Part shown: positions 34,339 through 41,832 of the stretch, piece after piece | Position numbering within the stretch: the first letter of the stretch is position 1 | How the letters are laid out: every line of letters starts with the position of its first letter | Origin: Brevibacillus_H ginsengisoli | Lineage (GTDB): Bacteria; Bacillota; Bacilli; Brevibacillales; Brevibacillaceae | Assembly (NCBI RefSeq): GCF_050113715.1 | Contig: NZ_JBNJQR010000009.1 | Coordinates: forward strand, 62,001-126,000 | DNA length: 64,000 bases | Direction: 5' to 3' | Made by a program: the position numbers and the translations under genes | Notes under the pieces: generated by a model | Databases searched by the model: none | What the model was told of the DNA's origin: nothing | The model's input: only the letters and a program-made list of their open reading frames with translations

Positions 34339-34369
34339 AATGTACACTATATAGTAACTATATAGTCAA
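34339..34369 (-). promoter_or_regulatory. MerR-type promoter (19-bp spacer) with palindromic operator
   Basis: On the minus strand TTGACT (-35) and TACATT (-10) are separated by exactly 19 bp, the lengthened spacing typical of MerR-activated promoters. The spacer region carries ACTATATAGT twice (one base apart), each copy a palindrome. It drives the GNAT gene and overlaps the promoter area of the divergent merR gene. Confidence 0.72.
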
Positions 34370-34381
34370 GGAGGTGTTTTT

Positions 34382-35242
34382 TTGTCTGATACGGCAAACA
34401 AATATTTCACAACAGGGGAATTTGCGAAATTATGTCGAGTCAATAAGCAAACATTGTTTTATTATGATCACATCGGATTAATGTCACCGGATATAAAGAA
34501 TGAGAATGGCTATCGATTTTATTCGTACCGACAGTTTGAGCTATTTAACGTGATTGAGCTCTTAAAAGAGGTCGGGATGCCCTTAAAAGAAATCAAGCCC
34601 TTTTTGGAAAACAAAACACCCGATAACTTTGTTAGCCTTTTAGAAGAGAACGCTTCGAAAATTCAGTGCAAAATTCAAAACCTGCAGCACATAAAGCAAA
34701 TGATTGAAACGAAGCTGAGATTGACAAAGGAAGCCATCAAAACTGATTTTTCACATATATATTTAGAAGAGCTTGCGGAGGAAAAACTCTTTATCAGTGA
34801 TTTCATTCTAGATTGTACAGACCGAGACTTTGTAAAGGCTGTTTCTGATTTTATCGATACGCTCTATACACATCGATTCGATACAGGCTATCCGATTGGC
34901 GCGATGGTTTCGCGTAATCAACTATTGACAGGAGATTACGAAAACTATTCATATTTATATATGAAATGCACTGAGAATCATGAAGCAATAACTTGCTATA
35001 CCATGCCAAAGGGTTTGTATGTCGTTGGTTACCATATTGGAAAGAGTGAGAAGATTTCTGTAACTTTTGATCGACTTCTTGAATTTGCTAAAGATCAGGG
35101 ACTTCAAGTAGAAGAATATGCGTATGAAGAATACGTGCTGGATGCGCTAACCAATAATACGAGCGAGGAGTATGTGACAAAAATAATGATTGGGGTAAGG
35201 AGTACAGGGGAAGGGTTCGAGAGAAATGGAGAAATCCAGTAA
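34382..35242 (+). CDS. MerR family regulator with ligand-binding domain (BltR-like)
   Basis: The 286-aa regulator has a MerR DNA-binding domain (about residues 8-75: YFTTGEFAKLCRVNKQTLFYY), a coiled-coil linker, and a C-terminal domain with a GyrI/effector-binding look (about 125-280). It probably activates the divergent GNAT gene on binding a polyamine-like or drug ligand. The TTG start follows AAGGAGG by eight bases. Confidence 0.85.
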   Translation: MSDTANKYFTTGEFAKLCRVNKQTLFYYDHIGLMSPDIKNENGYRFYSYRQFELFNVIELLKEVGMPLKEIKPFLENKTPDNFVSLLEENASKIQCKIQNLQHIKQMIETKLRLTKEAIKTDFSHIYLEELAEEKLFISDFILDCTDRDFVKAVSDFIDTLYTHRFDTGYPIGAMVSRNQLLTGDYENYSYLYMKCTENHEAITCYTMPKGLYVVGYHIGKSEKISVTFDRLLEFAKDQGLQVEEYAYEEYVLDALTNNTSEEYVTKIMIGVRSTGEGFERNGEIQ

Positions 35243-35419
35243 TCTCAAGCCCTTCCTCCGATTTTTATCAAGCTGTTTTTCTCACAACAACATGTGTCCC
35301 ACAGTAAAGACTAAGGTATGTAAACTGTGACCTGAATTTAAGTAACCAGGAGGGAAAAAAGTGTTAATTGTCGAAATGAAGCATTTGGTATCGCAGTAGA
35401 TTTAGTTCAATAGGGGTGA

Positions 35420-36052
35420 ATGTGTTTGCCTTCCATTCGTATTTCAAGAGTTGAAAAAAAGACGCGGGTAGAAGGACCTGGGTTGCGTTATGCGATTTGG
35501 GTGCAAGGCTGTCCGATTCAATGTGTAGGGTGTTTTAATCCTCATACATGGGATACGGAAGGTGGGGTTTTACGGGATATCGACGAAATTTTTTGTGATA
35601 TCAAAGATACGTTACAAACTACTCCAGAACTGGAAGGTGTTACTTTTTTGGGAGGAGAGCCTTTTAGTCAAGCAAATGAGCTCGGTATCCTTGCGAAAAG
35701 GTTGAAGGAAATGAACTTATCGATTGTCACATTTACGGGGTATGAATATGAGAAGATTCTTCGGTCAAACAATCCAAGCTGGCATCAATTGGTGCAAGAA
35801 ACCGACTTACTGATTGATGGTCCTTATATTGTGAGCCAACATGATCTAAGGCGTCCCTGGATAGGTTCTAAAAATCAACAATATCGATTCTTAACGAATG
35901 TCTATAAACACTTGGAGAAATCGATCCTAACCATACCGAATAAATTAGAAATACGTTTACATCCCGATGGAACCATTACGGCGAATGGAATGGCTCGCGT
36001 ATTCGATCTGGATATGTTGCATCAATTGGGCTATATACGTAAGGAGGTATAA
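35420..36052 (+). CDS. NrdG-like radical SAM protein, first gene of the AAA+/DUF1257 cassette
   Basis: This 210-aa 4Fe-4S single-cluster protein has the CxxxCxxC motif in GCPIQCVGCFNPHTWDT and the GGE motif in TFLGGEPFSQA. It resembles NrdG (anaerobic ribonucleotide reductase activase), but no nrdD is present, so a different target is likely. The C-terminal segment LEIRLHPDGTITANGMA resembles the core of the DUF2997 protein at the end of the cassette. Start is ATG at 35420 or TTG at 35426; the latter is better spaced from AGGGG. Two bases separate it from the next gene. Confidence 0.82.
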   Translation: MCLPSIRISRVEKKTRVEGPGLRYAIWVQGCPIQCVGCFNPHTWDTEGGVLRDIDEIFCDIKDTLQTTPELEGVTFLGGEPFSQANELGILAKRLKEMNLSIVTFTGYEYEKILRSNNPSWHQLVQETDLLIDGPYIVSQHDLRRPWIGSKNQQYRFLTNVYKHLEKSILTIPNKLEIRLHPDGTITANGMARVFDLDMLHQLGYIRKEV

Positions 36053-36054
36053 TC

Positions 36055-36510
36055 TTGAGTATTGAAATCGTGTTAATTCCCCTGGCAATAGCTTTAACAA
36101 AAGAGATTGCGGAAGGCATCTCAAACTATACCGATAAAATAAAAAATGACTACATGATGATTGAAACCCGAATGAAGGACGAATCTCTGTTGAAACAAGC
36201 CCTTGGGGAGTGGAGTTGTTCATTTCGACAAGTAGAGACAGTAGATTCTTTCAAGTTCGATAATGAAAATGAAGTGACCTTTTTGCTAAATGAGGAGGGC
36301 TGTTACTCACTAGTTTTACCTAATTCGGCGGATCAAGAAGCCTTTACGAAGTGGCTTAACAACGTTGAACAATCGTATACCCATTTGCTTCAACAAAGAG
36401 TCTATCAGGACCTGATCGAAAAAGCCAAAAAACAGGGAATGATTATGGAAAAAGAAGAAGTGCTGGCAGATAATTCGATACAGCTCACGTACCTATTGAA
36501 TCAATCGTAA
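36055..36510 (+). CDS. DUF1257 (Ycf35)-like protein
   Basis: The 151-aa soluble protein has a C-terminal part (NNVEQSYTHLLQQRVYQDLI ... ADNSIQLTYLL) that matches the end of DUF1257/Ycf35 proteins. The N-terminus is a hydrophobic helix-like extension (IEIVLIPLAIALTKEIAEGI). Ycf35 has no known activity. The TTG start has AAGGAGG seven bases upstream. DUF1257, DUF2997 and Ycf46-type ATPases recur together, and this cassette has all three. Confidence 0.68.
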   Translation: MSIEIVLIPLAIALTKEIAEGISNYTDKIKNDYMMIETRMKDESLLKQALGEWSCSFRQVETVDSFKFDNENEVTFLLNEEGCYSLVLPNSADQEAFTKWLNNVEQSYTHLLQQRVYQDLIEKAKKQGMIMEKEEVLADNSIQLTYLLNQS

Positions 36511-36525
36511 AGGAGGGATAGCCTG

Positions 36526-37212
36526 GTGAAAATGTACACGAATAGAGGGAAGACTTGGGAGTTAGCCAATAGCTGGTGGATTTTATTGACCTTTCTGCCA
36601 ATTGGGATGACGAGCTTTATCGGGTTTTTGTATGCAGGATCAAAAGTGAAAAATCAGCGGTGGAGAATTTGGGGAGTCATTTATCTACTCGTCTTTATTG
36701 TCGCTTTATATCCCCCTTCCAAGAATATTGGGGCGGTGATCGCTCTCACATTATGGATTGGATCTATTATTCATGCCATTAAAATTCGTCCGGCTTATTT
36801 AGTTCAACTAGACGTATTAAAAGAGAATGAAAAAGCGCTGGACAATCAAAAAATCTCAAAGCTGCGCCAAGAAGCTGAGGCAAAGTTTAATGTAACGGAA
36901 AATAAAAAATCTCAACCACCACAGCCTAAAATGACAAACGCTTCTCAGGAAGAAGAAGCAATAGGAATAATTGATCTGAATACAGCCTCTGAATCTGAAA
37001 TTGCCAGCATCCCGGCAATTGGAATCATTCTGGCGAAGAAGGTCAGCATCAAACGTCAAGAGCTTGGCGGCTTTCAATCGTTTGAACACTTCTCGCAAAT
37101 AATGGAATTAGAAAAACAGACCATCGAAAAAATTGAACACCGTGTAGTTTTTTCACAAGTGGAAAACAACAATACTCAAAATAAGTCAGGAGGAAGAGTC
37201 ATCGATTTTTAA
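36526..37212 (+). CDS. Membrane protein with ComEA-type helix-hairpin-helix domain and GGRVIDF tail
   Basis: The 228-aa protein has three hydrophobic segments in the first 85 residues (LLTFLPIGMTSFIGFLYAG, VIYLLVFIVALYPP, IGAVIALTLWIGSIIHAI), a charged linker, and an HhH domain (about 150-205) with DLNTASESEIASIPAIG. HhH domains bind DNA or proteins. The last residues after a poly-Asn linker are GGRVIDF, almost identical to the end of the downstream ATPase. The GTG start has AAAGGAGGG upstream. Confidence 0.78.
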   Translation: MKMYTNRGKTWELANSWWILLTFLPIGMTSFIGFLYAGSKVKNQRWRIWGVIYLLVFIVALYPPSKNIGAVIALTLWIGSIIHAIKIRPAYLVQLDVLKENEKALDNQKISKLRQEAEAKFNVTENKKSQPPQPKMTNASQEEEAIGIIDLNTASESEIASIPAIGIILAKKVSIKRQELGGFQSFEHFSQIMELEKQTIEKIEHRVVFSQVENNNTQNKSGGRVIDF

Positions 37213-37263
37213 ATGACGCAACTATAAAGCTTCAAAAAACGCTAGGGAAAAGGAAGGGGTAGA

Positions 37264-38949
37264 ATGATCGCATCCGGAAATCAAACGAGAACAAAAACAT
37301 TACTGGCTAATTTACTGAAGGCGCGTTTTCCCTATTTATATATTCAAACTTGGGAGGAAGACCGTGTGTTATCGGTTATTCGTTCCCTTGCTCAAGAAGT
37401 TGAATTAATCAAAACCCCGAGGGAAGTTTTAACATGGAGAATGACAACGGGTATTCTTGATAGTAAAGGTCAGTCCAAAGGGGATTGTAAACAGCCGTTA
37501 AAGGCGTTAGAGTTCATTGAAAATTATGACATGCCTTGCATTGTGGTCTTGCAAGATTTCCATGTGTACTTTGGAGGTCAAGGAAGGCTTCCAGATTTCC
37601 AAGTCATTCGAAAATTGCGAGATATGTTAACCAATATTAAGCAAAGTCCGAACCCAATCAATGTCATCTTTACATCGCCCTTTTTGACCCTTCCTGAGGA
37701 ATTACAAAAAGATATAACCATCGTCGATTTTGATTTGCCAACCTTTGAAGAAATTCAATCGGTATTAGAGGAAATGATCAGTATTAATGAGCAAAGTGGC
37801 CGAATACAAATCTCTCTAAACGGCGAAGAAAAGGAACGTCTCGCAAAAGCAGCCTTGGGATTAACGCTTTCAGAGGCCGAAAACGCGTTTGCGCGCGCGA
37901 TGGTTGAAGATGGTCGATTGGATATAAACGATTTAGAAATTATTTTTGAAGAGAAAGAGCAGATTATTAAAAAGACGGGCATTCTGGAATTCATCAGAAG
38001 CAATTTAAAGATGGCTGATGTCGGTGGTTTAGAAAACTTGAAGCGTTGGCTAACGAAACGCAATAATTCATGGTTAGATTCCGCAAGAAAATATGGTCTG
38101 CCAGCTCCCAAAGGCGTCCTTATTACAGGTGTGCCAGGTTGCGGAAAAAGCATGATCAGTAAATCGATTAGCTCCATGTGGCAATTGCCACTTTTACGAT
38201 TGGATATGGGGACAATTTTTAGTGGAATCGTTGGAAGCAGTGAAGAAAACATGCGAAAAGCAATTAAAACGGCTGAAGCAATTTCCCCTTCGATTCTATG
38301 GATTGACGAGATCGAAAAAGGCTTTAGAGGACTCTCGAATGGCGGAGATAGTGGCACATCGTCACGTATTTTTGGCCAATTTTTAACATGGATGCAGGAA
38401 AAAACAAGTCCGGTATTTGTTATTGCGACAGCGAATGATATTTCTGGATTACCGCCAGAATTAATGCGCAAAGGGCGCTTTGATGAAATCTTCTTTGTTG
38501 ATCTGCCTACCAAGCGTGAAAGAAGAGAAATCTTGAAGGTTCATATGAATAAGCGCTTAAGGGATACTGAAGTAATTGGAGACTTCCAGTTAACAGACGA
38601 AGTGTTAGAAAACTTGGCTGAAAAATGTGAAGGGTTCGTTGGAGCTGAGATTGAGCAGCTTGTCATTAATGCCCTTTTTGAAGCTTACGCTGAGGAGCGC
38701 TCAATTCGTCTAGAGGATTTTAAAAGAGCGATTGTCAATACCGTTCCATTGTCGATTACGCAAGCAGAACAAATCAGAGCGATTCGCAATTGGGCCAATG
38801 TACGTGCGGTTACGGCGACTCCCCAAGAAGACCGAGAAGACTATGCAAGTGAGGCCGCTCTAGTCACAAGCGGAAGTCAGGCTCCGGACGGGAATGGAAA
38901 TGAGGACGATATTCGGAATAACCGTGGTGGAAGAACGATCGATTTCTAG
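37264..38949 (+). CDS. Ycf46-like AAA+ ATPase with GGRTIDF tail
   Basis: The 561-aa protein has an N-terminal degenerate ATPase-like domain (about 1-210) and a canonical AAA+ domain: Walker A GVPGCGKS (289-296), Walker B PSILWIDEIEKG, sensor 1 VIATAND and an arginine-finger stretch ELMRKGRFDEIF. Ycf46 proteins are Rubisco- and stress-linked in cyanobacteria but of unknown role in heterotrophs. After a variable acidic/Asn linker it ends in GGRTIDF. AAAGGAAGGGG precedes the ATG. It is likely the motor of the cassette. Confidence 0.85.
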   Translation: MIASGNQTRTKTLLANLLKARFPYLYIQTWEEDRVLSVIRSLAQEVELIKTPREVLTWRMTTGILDSKGQSKGDCKQPLKALEFIENYDMPCIVVLQDFHVYFGGQGRLPDFQVIRKLRDMLTNIKQSPNPINVIFTSPFLTLPEELQKDITIVDFDLPTFEEIQSVLEEMISINEQSGRIQISLNGEEKERLAKAALGLTLSEAENAFARAMVEDGRLDINDLEIIFEEKEQIIKKTGILEFIRSNLKMADVGGLENLKRWLTKRNNSWLDSARKYGLPAPKGVLITGVPGCGKSMISKSISSMWQLPLLRLDMGTIFSGIVGSSEENMRKAIKTAEAISPSILWIDEIEKGFRGLSNGGDSGTSSRIFGQFLTWMQEKTSPVFVIATANDISGLPPELMRKGRFDEIFFVDLPTKRERREILKVHMNKRLRDTEVIGDFQLTDEVLENLAEKCEGFVGAEIEQLVINALFEAYAEERSIRLEDFKRAIVNTVPLSITQAEQIRAIRNWANVRAVTATPQEDREDYASEAALVTSGSQAPDGNGNEDDIRNNRGGRTIDF

Positions 38950-38962
38950 GGAGTGAGTAGTC

Positions 38963-39169
38963 ATGGCAGAAAAAATTCAAATCCGCATTTTTCCTGATGG
39001 TCGAATACAAGCGGAAACCAAGGGGATTAAAGGGGAAAAATGCACGGACTTAATTCCAATTCTAGAAAAGTTACTGAATGCTGAAGCCGTTGAAGCCGAG
39101 TATACAGAAGAGTTTTACGAGACAGAACAGGTTAACACCAAAGAGACTCAGAATGAATATTTGAAATAG
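38963..39169 (+). CDS. DUF2997 family protein
   Basis: The 68-aa protein has the family core KIQIRIFPDGRIQAETKGIKG followed by a helix (CTDLIPILEKLLNAE). It lies 13 bp after the ATPase gene. DUF2997 proteins are known mainly as neighbours of DUF1257/Ycf35. It is the last gene of the cassette; displaced rlmD end no. 5 begins about 25 bp later. Confidence 0.8.
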   Translation: MAEKIQIRIFPDGRIQAETKGIKGEKCTDLIPILEKLLNAEAVEAEYTEEFYETEQVNTKETQNEYLK

Positions 39170-39192
39170 AAGTTTAGCCCGCTTCAACAAAA

Positions 39193-39279
39193 TTCGGTCA
39201 AGTGGCCGATGTTCCGCATACCGGGCAGGTTGACTGTATAGTGTCTACAAATAGAATGGATGAAGCTAAACTATCATAA
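39193..39279 (+). pseudogene. Displaced rlmD 3' end no. 5 (right end of the island)
   Basis: In frame it reads FGQVADVPHTGQVDCIVSTN, continuing to a stop at 39277-39279. VPHTGQVDCIV matches the FPHTGHVECVV type of RumA C-terminus. A hairpin follows within six bases. No further remnant was found to the right, so this is taken as the outer border. Confidence 0.65.
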
Positions 39280-39284
39280 GAAAA

Positions 39285-39311
39285 GACCAAGCGAAATATT
39301 TTCACTTGGTC
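39285..39311. terminator. Terminator after displaced rlmD end no. 5, convergent with GGDEF gene
   Basis: GACCAAGcGAAA pairs with TTTCaCTTGGTC over a three-base loop. It overlaps the last codons of the convergent diguanylate cyclase gene, and CCCTGTTTTT follows on the plus strand. Confidence 0.65.
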
Positions 39312-39952
39312 CCTGTTTTTCTCTGTTCCTTGTACTTATACATATTACGGTCGGCAGATTTGATCAATTCGTCTAGGTTCTTGCTATCATCTGGGTAGAG
39401 TGCGGACCCGATGGAGACACTAACGTCTATGCTAACTTGCTTTGATAGATTTTCTAATTGATTGTCCAGTCTGTTGAGAAGAGTTTGTAGACCTTCCTCA
39501 TCTTTGTAATAACCAATGATCAGGAATTCGTCCCCTCCCCATCGAGCGGTGATGTCACTTTTTCTTGTCGATTTAAGCAGGGTCTCCGCAATCTTGGTTA
39601 GAATCAAGTCACCATTTAAATGACCATAACAGTCGTTAATGTACTTGAAATTATTACAATCAATAATCAATACAAAGAGCCTACTATTTGCTCGTTCGGA
39701 TAATAATGAAATTTTTTCAAATATTCTCACTACAAATCTGCGATTGTATAGCCCCGTTAATTCATCTTTTTCTGAATAAAATTTAACCTTATCGTACTGT
39801 TTTCCAATCCAATACCCACAGAAAATCAAGAGGGGATAGGTGTAAAGATCGAAGGGTTCAAGTGTTCCATCACGGCAATAATAATAGATCAGGTAAATCA
39901 GATGTATGATGAACATACCAATACTTCCGCAAATTCTGCCTTTATTTCTCAT
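39302..39952 (-). CDS. GGDEF-domain diguanylate cyclase, membrane-bound
   Basis: This 216-aa enzyme makes cyclic di-GMP from GTP. Two transmembrane segments (about residues 7-27 and 38-50) precede a GGDEF domain that starts at DELTGLYNRRF. The active-site motif is WGGDEF. An RxxD inhibitory site (RKSD) lies exactly five residues before GGDEF, so product inhibition is expected. There is no sensor domain beyond the membrane part. It is a single-gene unit. Confidence 0.88.
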   Translation of the reverse strand: MRNKGRICGSIGMFIIHLIYLIYYYCRDGTLEPFDLYTYPLLIFCGYWIGKQYDKVKFYSEKDELTGLYNRRFVVRIFEKISLLSERANSRLFVLIIDCNNFKYINDCYGHLNGDLILTKIAETLLKSTRKSDITARWGGDEFLIIGYYKDEEGLQTLLNRLDNQLENLSKQVSIDVSVSIGSALYPDDSKNLDELIKSADRNMYKYKEQRKTGTK

Positions 39953-40078
39953 GTGGATCCCGTCCTAAGATAGTTAAAAAGATCTAATACTTTACTACCA
40001 TCATACTATGGATGTTACATACAGGGGAAGTGACTTAAATCCGAGATCATATTTCAACTAACTGTTGTCATTCATAGT

Positions 40079-40192
40079 GCCCCTCATGCAGAAAATTTCT
40101 ATCTACTGATGGGAGCTAAACGAATTGGGGAAATCGAATCGACTGTTTTCGAGGGGATAAAGTTGCCCCTGATGGAGGATGCAATTTCCTAA
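40079..40192 (+). pseudogene. GNAT acetyltransferase C-terminal remnant
   Basis: The frame encodes CPHAENFYLLMGAKRIGEIE and then KLPLMEDAIS before a stop. This is the standard end of a GNAT domain (A..FY..MGAKRIGE.ES....LPLM). A stop codon directly precedes the fragment and no start is present. It is a decayed gene next to the tet leader. Confidence 0.6.
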
Positions 40193-40267
40193 TATTCCCA
40201 TTAAATTGTACTTTATATGATAAGATTATTTTGCATGAAATGAAGTATTTATTTTGGAGGCGATACA

Positions 40268-40330
40268 ATGAGGTACGGAATGAAGAAGTGGGCACAAAAC
40301 AAAGGGGATAACGCATCACTGGCCCTATAA
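40268..40330 (+). CDS. 20-residue leader peptide of the Tet(L)-like gene
   Basis: GGAGG lies seven bases before an ATG that opens a 20-codon frame, MRYGMKKWAQNKGDNASLAL and a stop. Tet(L)/Tet(K) genes have a leader peptide of about 20 residues ending SLTL; the ending SLAL here and the length match. The stop is 40 bases before the transporter start. It should act in translational attenuation or re-initiation induced by the drug. Confidence 0.75.
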   Translation: MRYGMKKWAQNKGDNASLAL

Positions 40331-40360
40331 ACTGCGTGTTCCCCTTGCCTATTAAAGGGG
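40301..40360 (+). promoter_or_regulatory. Mutually exclusive hairpins controlling the Tet(L)-like gene
   Basis: AAAGGGG inside the leader (40301-40307) can pair with CCCCTT (40341-40346), extended by CGC/GCG. The same CCCCTT can instead pair with AAAGGGG at 40354-40360, which is the Shine-Dalgarno of the transporter. The two structures exclude each other, as expected of a translational attenuator. Confidence 0.68.
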
Positions 40361-40370
40361 TAGTACACGA

Positions 40371-41723
40371 ATGGAAAAACCGATTGCGGGTAGCATTCCA
40401 AAGTCCTTATTTTGGCTTAGCATACTTGCGTTTTTCAGCGTACTTAACGAAACGGTGTTTAACGTATCGTTGCCGGACATTGCCGCTCAATTCAGGATTG
40501 TGCCGTCCGTCGCAAACTGGGTGAATACAAGTTTTATTCTTTCTTTTGCAGTAGGAACTGCCGTATACGGAAAAATAGCGGATGTCTACGGTGTAAAAAA
40601 GCTGCTTTGCCTCGGTCTGTTGATATACGGTGGAGGATCGTTAATTGGCTTGCTGTTTCATTCCTGGTTTCCAGCCTTGCTTGCCGCACGATTCATTCAA
40701 GGAGCGGGTGCGTCTGCCGTTCCGGGGCTGATTATGGTCTTCGTCACTAGCGGTATCGAGCAGAAGCATCAAGGAAAAGCTTTTGGCATAATCGGATCGT
40801 CAGTAGCTTTTGGGGAAGGCATCGGTCCGGTTATTGGAGGATTGATCGCGGAATATGTACATTGGTCCTATTTGTTTGTCCTGCCAATGATAACGCTGGT
40901 GACGCTGCCGTTCTTCATACGGTCACTTCCCGACGTGCCTTCCCAAAAAGGTCATCTTGATGTTCCCGGCGGTTTGCTCCTTGTTCTTGGAATTGTGACG
41001 TTTACCTTATTCACGACGAATTATGAATGGTGGTATTTGGCTATCAGCGTCATCCTGTTCATAGGGCTAGCGCAGCGAATTCGAGTAGCCAAGGAACCAT
41101 TCATAGAACCTAGCTTATTCAAGCGGAAAAGGTTTATCGTAGGGGTTTTCGTAGGGAGCCTTCTTCTAGGGACCATTGCCGGATTTATCTCCATGATCCC
41201 CTATATGATGAGAGAAGTGTATCAGATGGCGACAAGCCTCATTGGGAGTGGTGTTCTCTTTCCTGGAACGATCGGCGTGATTCTCTTTGGGTTTGTTGGG
41301 GGTATATGGGTAGATAAGCGAGGAGCAAGATTTGTCCTGGTTTCCGGTCTATTATTAATAGGTGCGGGTTTCCTAACCGTTTCGCTTTTTGTGGATACAA
41401 TCCCTTGGATGATCTCCGGAGCGCTGATTATGACTTTAGGCGGCTTATCCTTTGTCAAAACGGTTATCTCCACGATTGTGGCGGAAGCGCTAGGCGCAGA
41501 CGAAGCGGGATCAGGTATGGGGTTTCTGAATTTTTCATGCTTTTTGGCGGAAGGGATCGGCGTCGCTGTGGTAGGAGGGCTGCTTACTCAGCATTGGCTT
41601 GCTATGCCCTTTCTCCCGACTGTCACAAACACTACAGCGTATCTTTACAGCAATTTGGCTCTGCTACTTCTAGCGGTAGTGATTGCCGTTGGAGCTATTT
41701 TCCTGATTGCATTTAATGACTGA
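40371..41723 (+). CDS. Tet(L)/Tet(K)-like MFS tetracycline efflux protein
   Basis: This 450-aa antiporter has about 14 transmembrane segments, the size and layout of Tet(L). FFSVLNETVFNVSLPDIAAQF, RFIQGAGASAVPGL, the antiporter motif GEGIGPVIGGLIAEYVHWSY and GGLSFVKTVISTIV correspond to Tet(L) regions in order. Such proteins export tetracycline-metal complexes and Na+/K+ for H+. The leader peptide upstream strengthens the call. It is divergent enough from Tet(L) that it may be a distinct chromosomal class. Confidence 0.85.
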   Translation: MEKPIAGSIPKSLFWLSILAFFSVLNETVFNVSLPDIAAQFRIVPSVANWVNTSFILSFAVGTAVYGKIADVYGVKKLLCLGLLIYGGGSLIGLLFHSWFPALLAARFIQGAGASAVPGLIMVFVTSGIEQKHQGKAFGIIGSSVAFGEGIGPVIGGLIAEYVHWSYLFVLPMITLVTLPFFIRSLPDVPSQKGHLDVPGGLLLVLGIVTFTLFTTNYEWWYLAISVILFIGLAQRIRVAKEPFIEPSLFKRKRFIVGVFVGSLLLGTIAGFISMIPYMMREVYQMATSLIGSGVLFPGTIGVILFGFVGGIWVDKRGARFVLVSGLLLIGAGFLTVSLFVDTIPWMISGALIMTLGGLSFVKTVISTIVAEALGADEAGSGMGFLNFSCFLAEGIGVAVVGGLLTQHWLAMPFLPTVTNTTAYLYSNLALLLLAVVIAVGAIFLIAFND

Positions 41724-41763
41724 CCCATTGGTCGTGCTTGCGCCAGAAAAGTAGGTATTATAA

Positions 41764-41803
41764 AAGCATCCCGTTTTCCAAATTGGTACGGGATGCTTAT
41801 TTT
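41764..41803. terminator. Bidirectional terminator between tet-like gene and ccdA
   Basis: AAGCATCCCGT (41764-41774) and ACGGGATGCTT (41788-41798) form a perfect 11-bp stem. T-runs lie on both strands. Confidence 0.88.
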
Positions 41804-41832
41804 TTATTCCTATTTTAACTTTAGAGGGTCCC

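Noticed and set aside
35361..35399. A 12-codon frame after GGAGGG upstream of the radical SAM gene
   Set aside because: It has a good ribosome-binding site but is too short to judge; it might be the start of a deleted gene.
37755..38513. A 252-codon frame antisense to the AAA+ ATPase
   Set aside because: It covers the most conserved part of the ATPase on the opposite strand and has no start context.
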